Of a stretch of DNA of 26,108 nt, positions 13,992 to 20,138 are shown piece after piece; the first letter of the stretch is position 1, and each line of letters opens with the position of its first letter. Both the position numbers and the translations under genes were made by a program. Location: positions 1 through 26,108 of the IMG/VR virus record IMGVR_UViG_3300032229_000191. One strand, 5' to 3'. The notes beneath the pieces were generated by a model. The model ran no database searches, was not told where the DNA came from, and saw only the letters and a list, made by a program, of their open reading frames with translations. This stretch comes from a virus.

Positions 13992-15718
13992 AAGTAGATA
14001 TAGATACTGCCAGTTCAATTGCAGATTTAAAAGCACTTAAAGCTGAATTAAAGAAGACTGCAGCTGGTTCTGCAGAATTCACCAAATTATATAACGCAAT
14101 AGATGATTTAGAAGATAAAATTAAATCAGCTAAAAACCAATCATCAGATTGGGTAGATAGTTTAGAAAGTGCAGGTGGACCATTGGGTGCATTAGGTGCT
14201 AGTATAAATAAATTAAAAGTTTCTACACAATCATTCGGAGCAGCATTAAAAGCAACTGGTATTGGTTTATTAGTTGCTTTAGTTGGAGGTTTAGCAGCAG
14301 CATTTAATCAATCAGATACTGCAGCGAAGAAGTTTGAACCTATCCTAATTGCATTACAAAGGATTTTAGGGGGTATTTTAGAGGCTTTAACACCACTAAT
14401 AGATGGATTTATCGAATTAGCCACAAAAGCTCTTCCTTTTGTATCTAAAGCGGTTTCAGTTGCATACTCTGCAGTCACCGCATTATTCCAATCATTGGGT
14501 AAATTAGGTGAAGCAATTGGTAAATTAGTTAAAGGTGATTTTGCTGGTGCATGGCAATCTGCAAAGGAATCGGTAACCTCATTCTCTACAAACTTTGATG
14601 CAGCACAGGAAAGATACATTGCAGGAACTAAGAAACTAACTAAGATTGAAAAAGAAAATCTTAAAGAAAGAAACGAAGCACAGAAAGCAGCAGCAGAAGA
14701 AGCAAAAAGAATTAAGGCAGAAGAATTAAAAGAATTATCTGAAGGTCAGAAGGAAGCAATGTTAGAATTACTTTCTGAAAGAGAACAAGAAGAATATAAA
14801 GTAAATGAACATTATGCAAATCTATTATATCTTGCAACCAAATATGGTGATGATACAACTCAATTAAAACTTGCACAAGCAAATGCATTAAAGGAAATTG
14901 ATGATAAGTACTTAAAAGAGGCGAAGGAGAAACAAGATAAAGAGGATGAGGAGAAGAAAAAGAAGTACGATGAGTTCATGAAGTACCAAATGGAGCAATA
15001 TGAGAAGATTAAAGAGTTAGACCAACAAAGAGAAGATTTAACCTTTAAGACAAATCAAATTATTGGCCAAAGTTGGGTAGATTTAGGAAGTAATATATCA
15101 GGTATCTTACAAAATTTAACCACAGTATTTGAACAAGGTTCTACTGCACAAAAAGTATTTGCAGTAGCAGCAGTTCTTATTAACGCAGCATCTTCAATTG
15201 GTCAAATCCTTTTGAATGGTGCAGCAGCACAAGCAGAATACAATAAGGCAATTGCAACAGGTAATGCTGCAATCCTATCAGGTATACCAAAATTAGTAAA
15301 CCCAATCACTGCACCAATTGGTATCGCAGAGATAGCAGCAGGTAAAGCAGCAGTAACAGGTGCGATTGCAGGTAAAGCTGCAACTAAAGTAAATACAACT
15401 TTACAAGTTGCTGCAGTAGGAGCATCATCTGCAATTCAGGTAGCAGCAATCCTATCCGCTAAGAAAGCAGGTGGTGGAGGTGGTGGAGCAAGTGGCGGTG
15501 GAGGTGGAGGAGCAGTAAATATTGCACCACCAACAGTAGCAGCAGTAGGTGCACCACAAATACAAAGTGGTCAAGGAGTAAATGCATCACAACAATTAGG
15601 TGAAACCATTGGTGGACAAATGAAAGGTGTTCGTGCATATGTAGTTTCTCAAGATATACAAAATCAATCTGCATTAGATAGAAGAACAAATAGAGCAGCA
15701 ACCTTTTCAGGCGGATAA
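13967..15718 (+). CDS. Tail tape measure protein
   Basis: 583 residues with tape-measure composition. Residues 1-60 are helical (VKIKVDIDTASSIADLKALKAELKK). Hydrophobic Ala/Gly/Leu/Val segments at about 92-112, 125-150 and 155-180 are the membrane-interacting type. A long charged coiled coil spans about 215-355. A second hydrophobic region covers about 395-500, then a glycine run (about 502-516) and a short basic end with VRAYVVSQDIQNQ, typical of Bacteroidota tape measures. It sets tail length and helps DNA entry; at roughly 1.5 angstrom per residue the length suggests a tail under 100 nm. The start overlaps the 52-residue gene by 25 bases. No peptidoglycan hydrolase domain is visible. Confidence 0.88.
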   Translation: MADKQVKIKVDIDTASSIADLKALKAELKKTAAGSAEFTKLYNAIDDLEDKIKSAKNQSSDWVDSLESAGGPLGALGASINKLKVSTQSFGAALKATGIGLLVALVGGLAAAFNQSDTAAKKFEPILIALQRILGGILEALTPLIDGFIELATKALPFVSKAVSVAYSAVTALFQSLGKLGEAIGKLVKGDFAGAWQSAKESVTSFSTNFDAAQERYIAGTKKLTKIEKENLKERNEAQKAAAEEAKRIKAEELKELSEGQKEAMLELLSEREQEEYKVNEHYANLLYLATKYGDDTTQLKLAQANALKEIDDKYLKEAKEKQDKEDEEKKKKYDEFMKYQMEQYEKIKELDQQREDLTFKTNQIIGQSWVDLGSNISGILQNLTTVFEQGSTAQKVFAVAAVLINAASSIGQILLNGAAAQAEYNKAIATGNAAILSGIPKLVNPITAPIGIAEIAAGKAAVTGAIAGKAATKVNTTLQVAAVGASSAIQVAAILSAKKAGGGGGGASGGGGGGAVNIAPPTVAAVGAPQIQSGQGVNASQQLGETIGGQMKGVRAYVVSQDIQNQSALDRRTNRAATFSGG

Positions 15719-15734
15719 TTATATTTCTTATTTT

Positions 15735-15747
15735 TAATGTTATTACA
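15735..15747 (+). promoter_or_regulatory. Candidate late motif, copy 4 (TAATGTTATTACA)
   Basis: Identical 13-mer to the copy at 13818, again two bases before an ATG. Extended by TTA it forms an inverted repeat, TAATGT-TATT-ACATTA (15735-15750), whose last base is the first base of the start codon. Confidence 0.5.
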
Positions 15748-15749
15748 TT

Positions 15750-17171
15750 ATGGAATTATTTGAATTAACAATAGAGGAGAAGATGGATGAGGTTTTTGCA
15801 ATTTCACTTGTAGAAAATCCTGCCATTGAATCTGATTTTATCTATTTCGGTAAAGAAGAAATTCAATTTGCAAAGGTTGATACCGAACAACGTATGTTAA
15901 TCGGACCAGTTCTTATTCCAGATAAAAAGATATTAAGAGTAGATGGTGAGGGTAAAGCGTATCAAGTCTACCTATCTAAAGATACGATTAAACAAGTTGC
16001 ACAGAATTACTTAATGAAAAAGTATACTGATAAAGCAACCTTAGAACATGATAAAACGATTAAGGGAGTTTATTTAGTAGAGAGTTGGATTAAAGAAGGT
16101 AGGTTAGATAAATCGAATTCTTATAAATTAGGTGGATTACCAGAAGGAACGTGGATGGGAATGTTTAAGATTACTGATGATAAACTTTGGAATGATTATA
16201 TTAAGACAGGTGTTGTAAAAGGATTCAGTATTGAGGGTTTATTCTCTCATAAATTAATTCATGCATCAATGATTAATGATAATATATTTGAAAAAGAAAT
16301 TAGTGAATTAACTGAAGAAGAAGCATTCGTAGTTTTAAAGAAATTAAAATATAGTATCAAGAATGATAATAGATTTAAAAGTGGAAAAACACTTTTAGAA
16401 GAAACTCATTCTGATTATCCAGATGGTGTAAAAAATAATGCTAAAAGAGCATTAGAATATGCAAATACAAATGGTTGGGGAAGTTGTGGAACTCCTGTTG
16501 GTAAAGTAAGAGCAAATCAATTGGCCAAAGGAGAACCAATTTCAGTAGATACAATAAAGAGAATGTATTCTTTTTTAAGTAGACACGAAGGAGATTTAGT
16601 ATCATCAACTGCATACGGAGACGGATGTGGTAAATTAATGTATGATGCATGGGGTGGAAAGGCTGCATTGGGTTGGAGTAGAAACAAATTAAGAGAATTA
16701 GGATTACTAAATGAAAATGAAGGAAATCCATCTATACCAAATTCATCTTATGCAGGTGAACCAGCAAAACGGAAAAAGAAATTCGTATCACCAGCAATGT
16801 TTGCAGAAGAGGATGTTTGTCCTCCAGCAACTCAAAACATTCCGCTTAACTTAGCGAATAGACAGAGATGTATTGATGAAGCTAATTATGGTCCTTTGAA
16901 TCCAAATGAACCAAATGAAGATTATTGGAAAGCTAAAGCAGACCAATTCAAAGGTGATGTAGAATCAGCAAAGAAAGCACTATGTGGTAATTGTTCATTC
17001 TTTGTTCAAACTAAAAAAATATTAGATTGTATTGCAAGTGGTATAAATGATACTAATGAGTGGGATACAATCAAAGCAGGAGATTTGGGTTATTGTGAAG
17101 CATTCGATTTTAAATGTGCTGCTAATAGAACATGTGGAGCATGGGTTGGCGGTGGACCAATTGTAGATTAA
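15750..17171 (+). CDS. XkdF-like prohead protease fused to two further domains
   Basis: 473 residues in three parts. Residues 1-170 match phage XkdF-type serine proteases: FAISLVENPAIESDF, QRMLIGPVLIPD, a likely catalytic His in LEHDKT (His100), GTWMGMFK, and a likely nucleophile in VVKGFSIEG (Ser160). Residues about 218-318 form a domain I have seen at the ends of phage head proteins, with YPDGVKNNAKRALEYANTNG, GKVRANQLAKGEPIS and MYDAWGG. Residues about 352-473 are Cys-rich (Cys357, 374, 412, 415, 427, 449, 456, 462), ending GYCEAFDFKCAANRTCGAWV-GGGP, a possible metal or Fe-S site. The protease would mature the prohead. Unusually for head genes it lies after the tape measure. Confidence 0.78.
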   Translation: MELFELTIEEKMDEVFAISLVENPAIESDFIYFGKEEIQFAKVDTEQRMLIGPVLIPDKKILRVDGEGKAYQVYLSKDTIKQVAQNYLMKKYTDKATLEHDKTIKGVYLVESWIKEGRLDKSNSYKLGGLPEGTWMGMFKITDDKLWNDYIKTGVVKGFSIEGLFSHKLIHASMINDNIFEKEISELTEEEAFVVLKKLKYSIKNDNRFKSGKTLLEETHSDYPDGVKNNAKRALEYANTNGWGSCGTPVGKVRANQLAKGEPISVDTIKRMYSFLSRHEGDLVSSTAYGDGCGKLMYDAWGGKAALGWSRNKLRELGLLNENEGNPSIPNSSYAGEPAKRKKKFVSPAMFAEEDVCPPATQNIPLNLANRQRCIDEANYGPLNPNEPNEDYWKAKADQFKGDVESAKKALCGNCSFFVQTKKILDCIASGINDTNEWDTIKAGDLGYCEAFDFKCAANRTCGAWVGGGPIVD

Positions 17172-17172
17172 T

Positions 17173-17523
17173 ATGGATACTAATATCGTATATAGTAAGA
17201 TACAGGAGTTTGTTAGTAGGGAAATATCCGTAAGTGAATTTTTATCTTTACTAAAAACATCTAGCAAGAGTGATAAAATGAATGTTAGATGGAGAACGGA
17301 AGGTTCTGCAGATGGAAGTGGAAGACCACCACACACTGCACAATACTTAATGTGGTGGGATGAGAATGAATATGTAGGTGGAAACGCCGGTGGTAGTGAT
17401 ACCAAAGAAGAACAAAACCAATTGAATCTGCGAGTAACAGATAATAGTGGTACATGGAGAACACTAAGTTATGATAACATAGATAGTGTAACCTTCAAAA
17501 ACAAAAAATATATTATAAAATAA
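17173..17523 (+). CDS. Unknown 116-residue protein with a WYL-like ending
   Basis: A hydrophilic protein: a helical N-terminus (VYSKIQEFVSREISVSEFLSLLK, about 6-28), a polar Gly/Asn/Ser-rich middle (WRTEGSADGSGRPPHTAQYL, WWDENEYVGGNAGGSD), and a C-terminus NSGTWRTLSYDNIDSVTFKNKKY that recalls the small SH3-like strands of WYL or similar ligand modules. No catalytic residues stand out. It begins one base after the protease stop (TAATATG), so it is probably co-translated with it. I cannot name its function; it may be virion-associated because its neighbours are. Confidence 0.6.
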   Translation: MDTNIVYSKIQEFVSREISVSEFLSLLKTSSKSDKMNVRWRTEGSADGSGRPPHTAQYLMWWDENEYVGGNAGGSDTKEEQNQLNLRVTDNSGTWRTLSYDNIDSVTFKNKKYIIK

Positions 17524-17536
17524 AAAAATAGAAATT

Positions 17537-17812
17537 ATGGGAACGATTATCAATCAACAACATTACGCTGAAAATGGACAATTCTCTGGTGGTGTATTAG
17601 TAACTCCATCTTCAGGTTCTACATTCTTTTCTGAGACAGGTTCATTTGGATTTGTTGCAGGTGGATTATATGTAGGATTACAAGGTACATTAGTTGCTAG
17701 AACAGTAGATGGTTCAGTATTAACATTTGCATCAGCATCAGGTTTTATTCCTGGTATTATTACTGCAGTATCTGCATCATCAACAGCTGGTAATATCATC
17801 GCATTTAGATAA
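17537..17812 (+). CDS. Small spike-base-like virion protein (RCAP_Rcc01079-type pattern)
   Basis: 91 residues, beta-rich. The run AGGLYVGLQGTLVARTVDGSV-LTFASASGFIPGIITAVSASSTAGNIIAF (about 40-90) follows the pattern of the small head-spike base proteins named after the Rhodobacter gene-transfer-agent protein, in which ALYVGxxGDVxVxTxDG, GxxLPIxVxRV and TATxIVAL occur in that order. The charged residues differ, so the match is by pattern. Such proteins sit on the capsid surface and support spikes. An A-rich leader (taaaaaaatagaaatt) precedes the ATG. Confidence 0.55.
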   Translation: MGTIINQQHYAENGQFSGGVLVTPSSGSTFFSETGSFGFVAGGLYVGLQGTLVARTVDGSVLTFASASGFIPGIITAVSASSTAGNIIAFR

Positions 17813-17835
17813 TATTATAGCAATAAATTAATACT

Positions 17836-18504
17836 ATGCAGTATTTAAGAAACACAAATCAGATACAGACAGTTGGTCTAAATAAACCTATTGGTGGTAG
17901 AGAAACATGTTATTATGGTTTTATTACCAATAATAGTTATATTAGTAAAAAACCTGGAGCATCATATGGGCCAACGACACCACAAAACGTTTTGTGGGAA
18001 TGGTTTCCATGTGATAATCCTACTGAGACTAATTTGTTATTGGGATGTGGTAATGTAAATCAATGTCTTGATAATGGTCCAACATCATCAATAGGATGTA
18101 TGTCTTCTACAAGATATACAATACCACCACCATCAATACCATTAGGTGATGGTGGAAGAGAAAACCAAATATTTTGGTCACCATTCACTTGTGAAACTGC
18201 ATTTACTCAATCAATGACAACGTATGAGTATGTAACGTTTACAGCTTTTGGTCCTAGTGGTAGTAGAGATAACGATACTCCATTTGCATTAGCATCTTAT
18301 ATACCATCGGGTTCAACTGATTATACCTATCAATTAGTACAATTGATTGGATATGATAACTACCCAGGTCCTGCTCAACAAGCACCTATAGCAGATACAC
18401 CCGTACTTGGCCCTATCGCAGTAGTATCAGGTTCTGCTTATTGGTCAAAAGGTTCAGGTACCCCTCAAACTACTGATAAAATAGTATACGCACCATACCC
18501 ATAA
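17836..18504 (+). CDS. Unknown Cys-containing virion-module protein
   Basis: 222 residues, Pro/Gly/Ser/Thr/Tyr-rich with little charge, predicted all beta, with no signal peptide or membrane helix. Cysteines cluster at about 25, 59, 71, 77, 87 and 118 (ETCYYG, WFPCDN, LLGCGNVNQC, SIGCMSS, FTCETAF). The composition resembles a surface or spike protein. It follows the spike-base-like gene, so it may be the spike mounted on it, but that is inference from adjacency only. I do not recognise the family. Confidence 0.55.
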   Translation: MQYLRNTNQIQTVGLNKPIGGRETCYYGFITNNSYISKKPGASYGPTTPQNVLWEWFPCDNPTETNLLLGCGNVNQCLDNGPTSSIGCMSSTRYTIPPPSIPLGDGGRENQIFWSPFTCETAFTQSMTTYEYVTFTAFGPSGSRDNDTPFALASYIPSGSTDYTYQLVQLIGYDNYPGPAQQAPIADTPVLGPIAVVSGSAYWSKGSGTPQTTDKIVYAPYP

Positions 18505-18522
18505 TCTAAAAAAATAAACACT

Positions 18523-18840
18523 ATGCCAGTAGATAAGCCAAAACCAGGAGAAACACAAGAAGAATATTTAAAATATTGTATACCCGCAGAAATAAATGAG
18601 GGTATGGAAGCAGACCAAGCAGCAGCAGTATGTTATTCTTATTGGGATAAAGATAAGATGAGTAAGATAAAAGATACTTCAGCTAAAGTAATGGCTAAGA
18701 TTGTATATAATGTAAAGTTTAAAGGTATCAATTTAGCAGAAGATGGTGACCCGTGCCAGTCAGGATATACTCAATACGGAACAAAGGATATGGATGGAAG
18801 AGAAGTTCCGAATTGTATACCAGATGAAAAAGAAGATTAA
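18523..18840 (+). CDS. Small Cys-motif protein of phage head-associated type
   Basis: 105 residues with two recognisable pieces. Residues about 12-43 (EEYLKYCIPAEINEGMEADQ, AAAVCYSYW) follow the pattern EExxxxCIPxxxxEGxxxDQAxAICxxxW, which occurs at the ends of phage portal and protease proteins. Residues about 76-100 (GDPCQSGYTQYGTKDMDGRE, VPNCIP) follow NPCxxGYxxxGxKxxxGxxVPNCVP, another short module of virion proteins in many phages. Here both are on a stand-alone gene a short distance after the protease, as though pieces of a longer protease fusion had separated. The stop overlaps by four bases the stop of the antisense endonuclease gene. Confidence 0.6.
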   Translation: MPVDKPKPGETQEEYLKYCIPAEINEGMEADQAAAVCYSYWDKDKMSKIKDTSAKVMAKIVYNVKFKGINLAEDGDPCQSGYTQYGTKDMDGREVPNCIPDEKED

Positions 18841-19325
18841 TCAGTAGGATATTTCCATCTGAATCCTCTGTATGTTCCTTTTGAAACTATAGCACCTCTT
18901 ATTGTAGATGGATGACCATTTATTGATTTAGCTGCTTCTTTAGTAGAAGAAAAAATATTAAGAATATTCCAATTTAAATCACATTGTTGAGTTATTTTGG
19001 AATATTTTTTTGCAATAATTTGACCACCTTTTCTACTTTTTTCTAATTCACCTTCTCTATTTTCTTTCCATTGTTTAGTAGCAGATATCCTTCCGGCCTT
19101 TTTTACATTTTCTATTCTAAACTTTTCGGTAGATTGTTTATATGTTGAAGTATCTATTTTATATCCGTATTGTTTTTGTAATTCAATCTCTCTTTTAGAT
19201 GCAATATCAATATCAGAATGAGTTTCTAATATTTCCCAATCAGATTTTGTTTGTTGATTTATTCTATTGTTAGGATTCTTAGTACAACCAATCTTAATTC
19301 CAGGTATATGATAGATGTAATACAT
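18837..19325 (-). CDS. GIY-YIG homing endonuclease with C-terminal DNA-binding repeat
   Basis: 162 residues, the only convincing antisense gene. Residues 2-25 (YYIYHIPGIKIGCTKNPNNR) are a GIY-YIG start with degenerate signature and a likely catalytic Arg at 21; the Glu at about 46-48 (ASKREIELQK) is the expected metal-binding residue. The middle (70-110) is basic. Residues about 112-160 (CDLNWNILNIFSSTKEAA, GHPSTIRGAIVSKGTYRGFRWKY) are a NUMOD1-like helix-turn-helix DNA-binding module of free-standing homing endonucleases. It has its own Bacteroidota-type promoter (19349-19380). It lies between the virion module and the bS21 gene and overlaps its convergent neighbour by four bases, consistent with a mobile gene inserted between modules. 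Confidence 0.85.
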   Translation of the reverse strand: MYYIYHIPGIKIGCTKNPNNRINQQTKSDWEILETHSDIDIASKREIELQKQYGYKIDTSTYKQSTEKFRIENVKKAGRISATKQWKENREGELEKSRKGGQIIAKKYSKITQQCDLNWNILNIFSSTKEAAKSINGHPSTIRGAIVSKGTYRGFRWKYPTD

Positions 19326-19348
19326 AATTCATTTTGTTTGTTATAAAG

Positions 19349-19380
19349 CTAAGATACAAAAAATATTTGATAAAACCAAA
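19349..19380 (-). promoter_or_regulatory. Bacteroidota-type promoter for the antisense homing endonuclease
   Basis: On the minus strand, TTTG (19377-19380), 20 bases, then TATCTTAG (19349-19356), one mismatch from the -7 consensus TAnnTTTG. The spacing is standard for Bacteroidota promoters. Initiation would give a short leader before the ATG at 19325. The element continues as TTAGCTTTATAA (19341-19352), shared with the promoter at 20074. Confidence 0.7.
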
Positions 19381-19384
19381 TAAT

Positions 19385-19522
19385 ATGGAAGATAGATTAC
19401 TACAATTAGAATTAGATTCAGAACATATTAAGAGAGATATCGAAGAATTGAGAGATATTCTTATAGCTTTATCCTGGAGTATAAGTGAATTAGAGAAAAA
19501 GATAGTTCAGTCCCATTCTTAG
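19385..19522 (+). CDS. Unknown 45-residue helical protein
   Basis: Starting at the ATG at 19385 (MEDRLLQLELDSEHIKRDIE), the product is 45 residues. It is mostly one amphipathic helix with charged repeats and LIALSWSISELEKKI near the end, likely a small coiled coil. A longer reading from 19334 would need TTG and would begin in the promoter region, so I prefer 19385. It precedes the bS21 gene by 32 bases and probably shares its transcript. No function recognised. Confidence 0.5.
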   Translation: MEDRLLQLELDSEHIKRDIEELRDILIALSWSISELEKKIVQSHS

Positions 19523-19554
19523 CGGGCAAGGTTAAAAGATAAATACAAAATGAT

Positions 19555-19797
19555 ATGAGTGTTACATTAGTTACAATTGAGGTTAGAAATAACGATATTA
19601 CAAAGGCATTGAAGTTATTTAAGAAAAGAGTAGAGGATAGTGGACATCTTCAAGAATTGAGGGAAAGAAAAGAATATAAAAAACCTTCAGTAGTTAAAAG
19701 AGAAAAAATGAATAAGGTTTTGTATAAAGCTAAAAAGGCTAGACAAAACGAAATAGATAGAGAGAATGGGGTAACCCATAGAAAGAAGACCAAATAG
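19555..19797 (+). CDS. rpsU: Phage-encoded ribosomal protein bS21
   Basis: 80 residues, strongly basic. VTIEVRNNDITKALKLFKKRVEDSG (about 6-30), LRERKEYKKPSVVKRE (35-50) and a lysine-rich helix (51-62) reproduce the bS21 pattern; KPSVVKR is the form I associate with Bacteroidota bS21 in particular. bS21 lies on the 30S platform beside the 3' end of 16S rRNA. In Bacteroidota, together with bS18 and bS6, it hides the anti-Shine-Dalgarno. A tyrosine at 57 (KVLYK) falls where I recall the host protein's anti-SD-contacting tyrosine. The last 18 residues (NEIDRENGVTHRKKTK end) are extra. No Shine-Dalgarno precedes the ATG. A terminator overlaps the stop codon. Phage bS21 genes are known from other uncultivated phages. 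Confidence 0.92.
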   Translation: MSVTLVTIEVRNNDITKALKLFKKRVEDSGHLQELRERKEYKKPSVVKREKMNKVLYKAKKARQNEIDRENGVTHRKKTK

Positions 19798-19807
19798 GTC
19801 TTTTTTT
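19786..19807 (+). terminator. Rho-independent terminator at the end of the bS21 gene
   Basis: AAGACC (19786-19791) pairs with GGTCTT (19797-19802) around the loop AAATA, followed by Ts to 19807. The bS21 stop codon TAG (19795-19797) lies in the loop and first stem base, so a ribosome at the stop would cover the hairpin. Confidence 0.85.
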
Positions 19808-19908
19808 GTTTTTGGGACTTTACCTTGTATTTATAAGCAGAATAGGGTTTACCGCCATTTACCCTACTTCCTTTGGTTTATGTATTGTCTTTCAATACAA
19901 TTGCTTTC

Positions 19909-19942
19909 ATCCCCCTTATCTTTGGATTTGGGGGATTTTTTT
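19909..19942 (+). terminator. Second rho-independent terminator downstream of bS21
   Basis: ATCCCCC (19909-19915) pairs with GGGGGAT (19930-19936) across a 14-base loop, followed by Ts to 19942. It lies about 110 bases after the first terminator, either as a back-up or as the end of an unseen small transcript. Confidence 0.75.
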
Positions 19943-20029
19943 GTATATTTGGAAATCCCATAATCCTACCAGATATATCCTAAATCGTTAGTTTTTAACA
20001 TTCGCCGTAACTTATTGATACTCAATTAC

Positions 20030-20067
20030 ATCATATATAAAAATATATTTATATAAAAATATATGAT
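20030..20067. repeat. AT-only tandem and inverted repeat
   Basis: Two tandem 16-base units, TATATAAAAATATATT (20034-20049) and TATATAAAAATATATG (20050-20065), differ at one base. ATCATATAT (20030-20038) and ATATATGAT (20059-20067) flank as inverted arms. Such a tract melts easily and could serve as an unwinding element or promoter upstream region. Confidence 0.8.
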
Positions 20068-20073
20068 AAAATA

Positions 20074-20105
20074 TTTGGAAATATGGGATTTTCTTCGTAG
20101 TTTAG
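20074..20105 (+). promoter_or_regulatory. Bacteroidota-type promoter for the GNAT-like gene
   Basis: TTTG (20074-20077), exactly 20 bases, then TAGTTTAG (20098-20105), one mismatch from TAnnTTTG. Initiation would occur near 20112, leaving a purine-rich leader before the ATG at 20139. The element continues into TTAGCTTTATAA (20102-20113). Confidence 0.72.
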
Positions 20106-20138
20106 CTTTATAAGATTAAGAGATAAAACATAAAACAC

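Larger units (their letters stand above)
19808..20073. other. Gene-poor, hairpin-rich intergenic stretch
   Basis: No credible gene is present: the only open frame (19806-19991) starts at TTG inside the terminator and crosses two hairpins. Visible structure: TAGGGT/ACCCTA (19843-19848, 19861-19866), a perfect 7-bp hairpin TGTATTG/CAATACA (19881-19899), a terminator (19909-19942), AAATCCCATA (19953-19962) with its inverse at 20082-20091, and the AT-rich repeats at 20030-20067. It may hold an origin, a small RNA, or only terminators and a promoter. Confidence 0.6.

Noticed and set aside
15459-15701. Antisense Leu/His-rich frame opposite the tape measure end
   Set aside because: Complement of the glycine and alanine codon runs of the tape measure; no start context and no recognisable protein.
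19337-19369. Plus-strand promoter TTTG-N21-AATATTTG before the 45-residue gene
   Set aside because: The -7 element lacks its first T and overlaps the better-matching minus-strand promoter; possible but not strong enough to list.
19806-19991. 61-residue open frame downstream of bS21
   Set aside because: It needs TTG as start, begins inside the bS21 terminator, and crosses two hairpins and a second terminator. The composition is unlike the neighbouring genes.
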